This document shows positions 63,263 through 64,000 of a stretch of 64,000 nucleotides of DNA, one piece after another. Position 1 is the first letter of the stretch. Each line of letters opens with the position of its first letter. Source of the stretch: Pythium myriotylum (taxonomy: Eukaryota; Oomycota; Peronosporomycetes; Pythiales; Pythiaceae). Where the stretch lies: the NCBI GenBank assembly GCA_023091665.1, contig JALJCQ010000026.1:310001-374000 (forward strand). Reading direction: 5' to 3'. Made by a program: the position numbers and the translations under genes. Under the pieces are notes generated by a model. It searched no databases and was not told the DNA's origin. It worked only from the letters and a program-made list of their open reading frames with translations.

Positions 63263-64000
63263 CTGTCTTGTTATGATCGTTTGTCGTTACCCTTTTCGAG
63301 TCGGTGGCGTTTAATTAATGGGAGTCGTGCTATCTGTGCATACTCGTTTGGCTTCCTCAATGCTTGAAATGCCTCGGTGTGTAGCCCCCATGAGGAAGCT
63401 CAGTTCAAATAATGTACATATTGAGATGGCCAGAAAGTTCAGGAAGGATCGTCAAGGATCACACACACACACCTAGACCAAGTGAGTGAGTCCCATTCGA
63501 TTCAGACGATTGATCACCGTGGGCGGGCGGGACGCCATGGCTGACTTGAAGGCTGGCAGGAAAGCGAATAGACGGGACCGACGTGTTGAGTGCACAAGCA
63601 GGCCATTGTCGAGTCAAGCATCTCGTCGTCCAATACGGAAGCCAGTTCATTCCAGCAAATTCGTGTCAACATCGTGATTATGGCATGTTGGCGAAGCGGT
63701 CCGAGAAATACTCGGTGAAAGTTACTATCGTGCGCACACACCATAATCATGATCTTGCCGAAAAGTCATCTCGGCAAGCGAAGTTTCTTCGGGACACAGT
63801 GGTTCTTGGTCTTGACTGATCGCGTGCGCGACTCCGTACATGCACTGGACTGGTCTGGACTCATGTCCATTCTGTACTGTACTGCAGGTACATGTTTGTG
63901 GTGCATGCATTCAAAAGACTTTCGCGGGCCCCTCGAGCGAAGCTCGGAAGACCCGGTTGCAGCCAACAGGGCCGTTCTTATTAGTGGACAGCCAACATGG
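63263..64000. other. Right edge, no gene recognised
   Basis: Only short frames are seen, plus an (AC)n stretch near 63461-63472. The block C cluster may continue beyond the window. Confidence 0.4.

Noticed and set aside
1..64000. RXLR or CRN effector genes
   Set aside because: I saw no short frame combining a signal peptide with RXLR-EER or LFLAK motifs.
1..64000. CRISPR arrays, operons, ribosome binding sites, tRNA or rRNA genes
   Set aside because: The window is eukaryotic. No spaced short repeats and no convincing cloverleaf or rRNA sequence were seen.

Overview
The window looks like nuclear DNA of an oomycete, most likely a Phytophthora-like member of the Peronosporales; the species cannot be told from the sequence. 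The evidence is: intronless genes of about 1.5 kb, oomycete initiator-like motifs 20-60 bp upstream of several start codons, a large family of proteins that join a START-like region to a degenerate FYVE-type zinc finger, and Copia, Gypsy, mariner, hAT and Harbinger-type relics.

The backbone is a cluster of 13 paralogues of one gene family in three orientation blocks. Block A (+ strand) is the 5'-truncated gene at 1-1358, then 3596-5035, 7869-9308, a pseudogene at 23791-25003, 36105-37340 and 37931-39430. Block B (- strand) is 40699-42219, 44365-45909, 46888-48426 and a frameshifted copy at 51161-52692. Block C (+ strand) is 56236-57804, 59386-61053 and 61742-63262. Members share an N-terminal helical segment, a START-like domain, an eight-cysteine finger of four CxxC pairs, a variable acidic/serine linker, and a C-terminal helix with the theme (L/F)xxQ(I/M)xxLxxxAExT(Y/F). 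Duplication copied flanking DNA as well as coding sequence.

Block A is interrupted by two transposon nests. Nest 1 (11480-22992) is a TIR element with an 8-bp target duplication that landed in the 5' flank of the 23791 gene and was then hit by two Copia elements. Copia-1 (11590-17579) keeps an intact 1472-aa polyprotein. Copia-2 (17855-22465) splits an RNase H relic and carries one amber codon. Both have complete LTRs and 5-bp target duplications. Nest 2 (25390-35536) is bounded by TA dinucleotides and the ends of a Tc1/mariner-like element. Inside are a rearranged Copia, a decayed chromodomain Gypsy with one recognisable LTR, and a second copy of the outer element's end.

Blocks B and C hold smaller elements between genes: a hAT-like BED-finger element (42410-43699), a Harbinger-like element with a Myb/SANT fragment (53674-54318), a long hairpin (54371-54434) and a small MITE (58440-58607).

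The proteins are probably lipid- or membrane-associated regulators, but none can be given a specific function from sequence. The most interesting features are the birth, conversion and decay of the gene cluster, an extra ORF in the Copia-1 leader, the RNase H fragments, and the inverted pieces of the Copia in nest 2.
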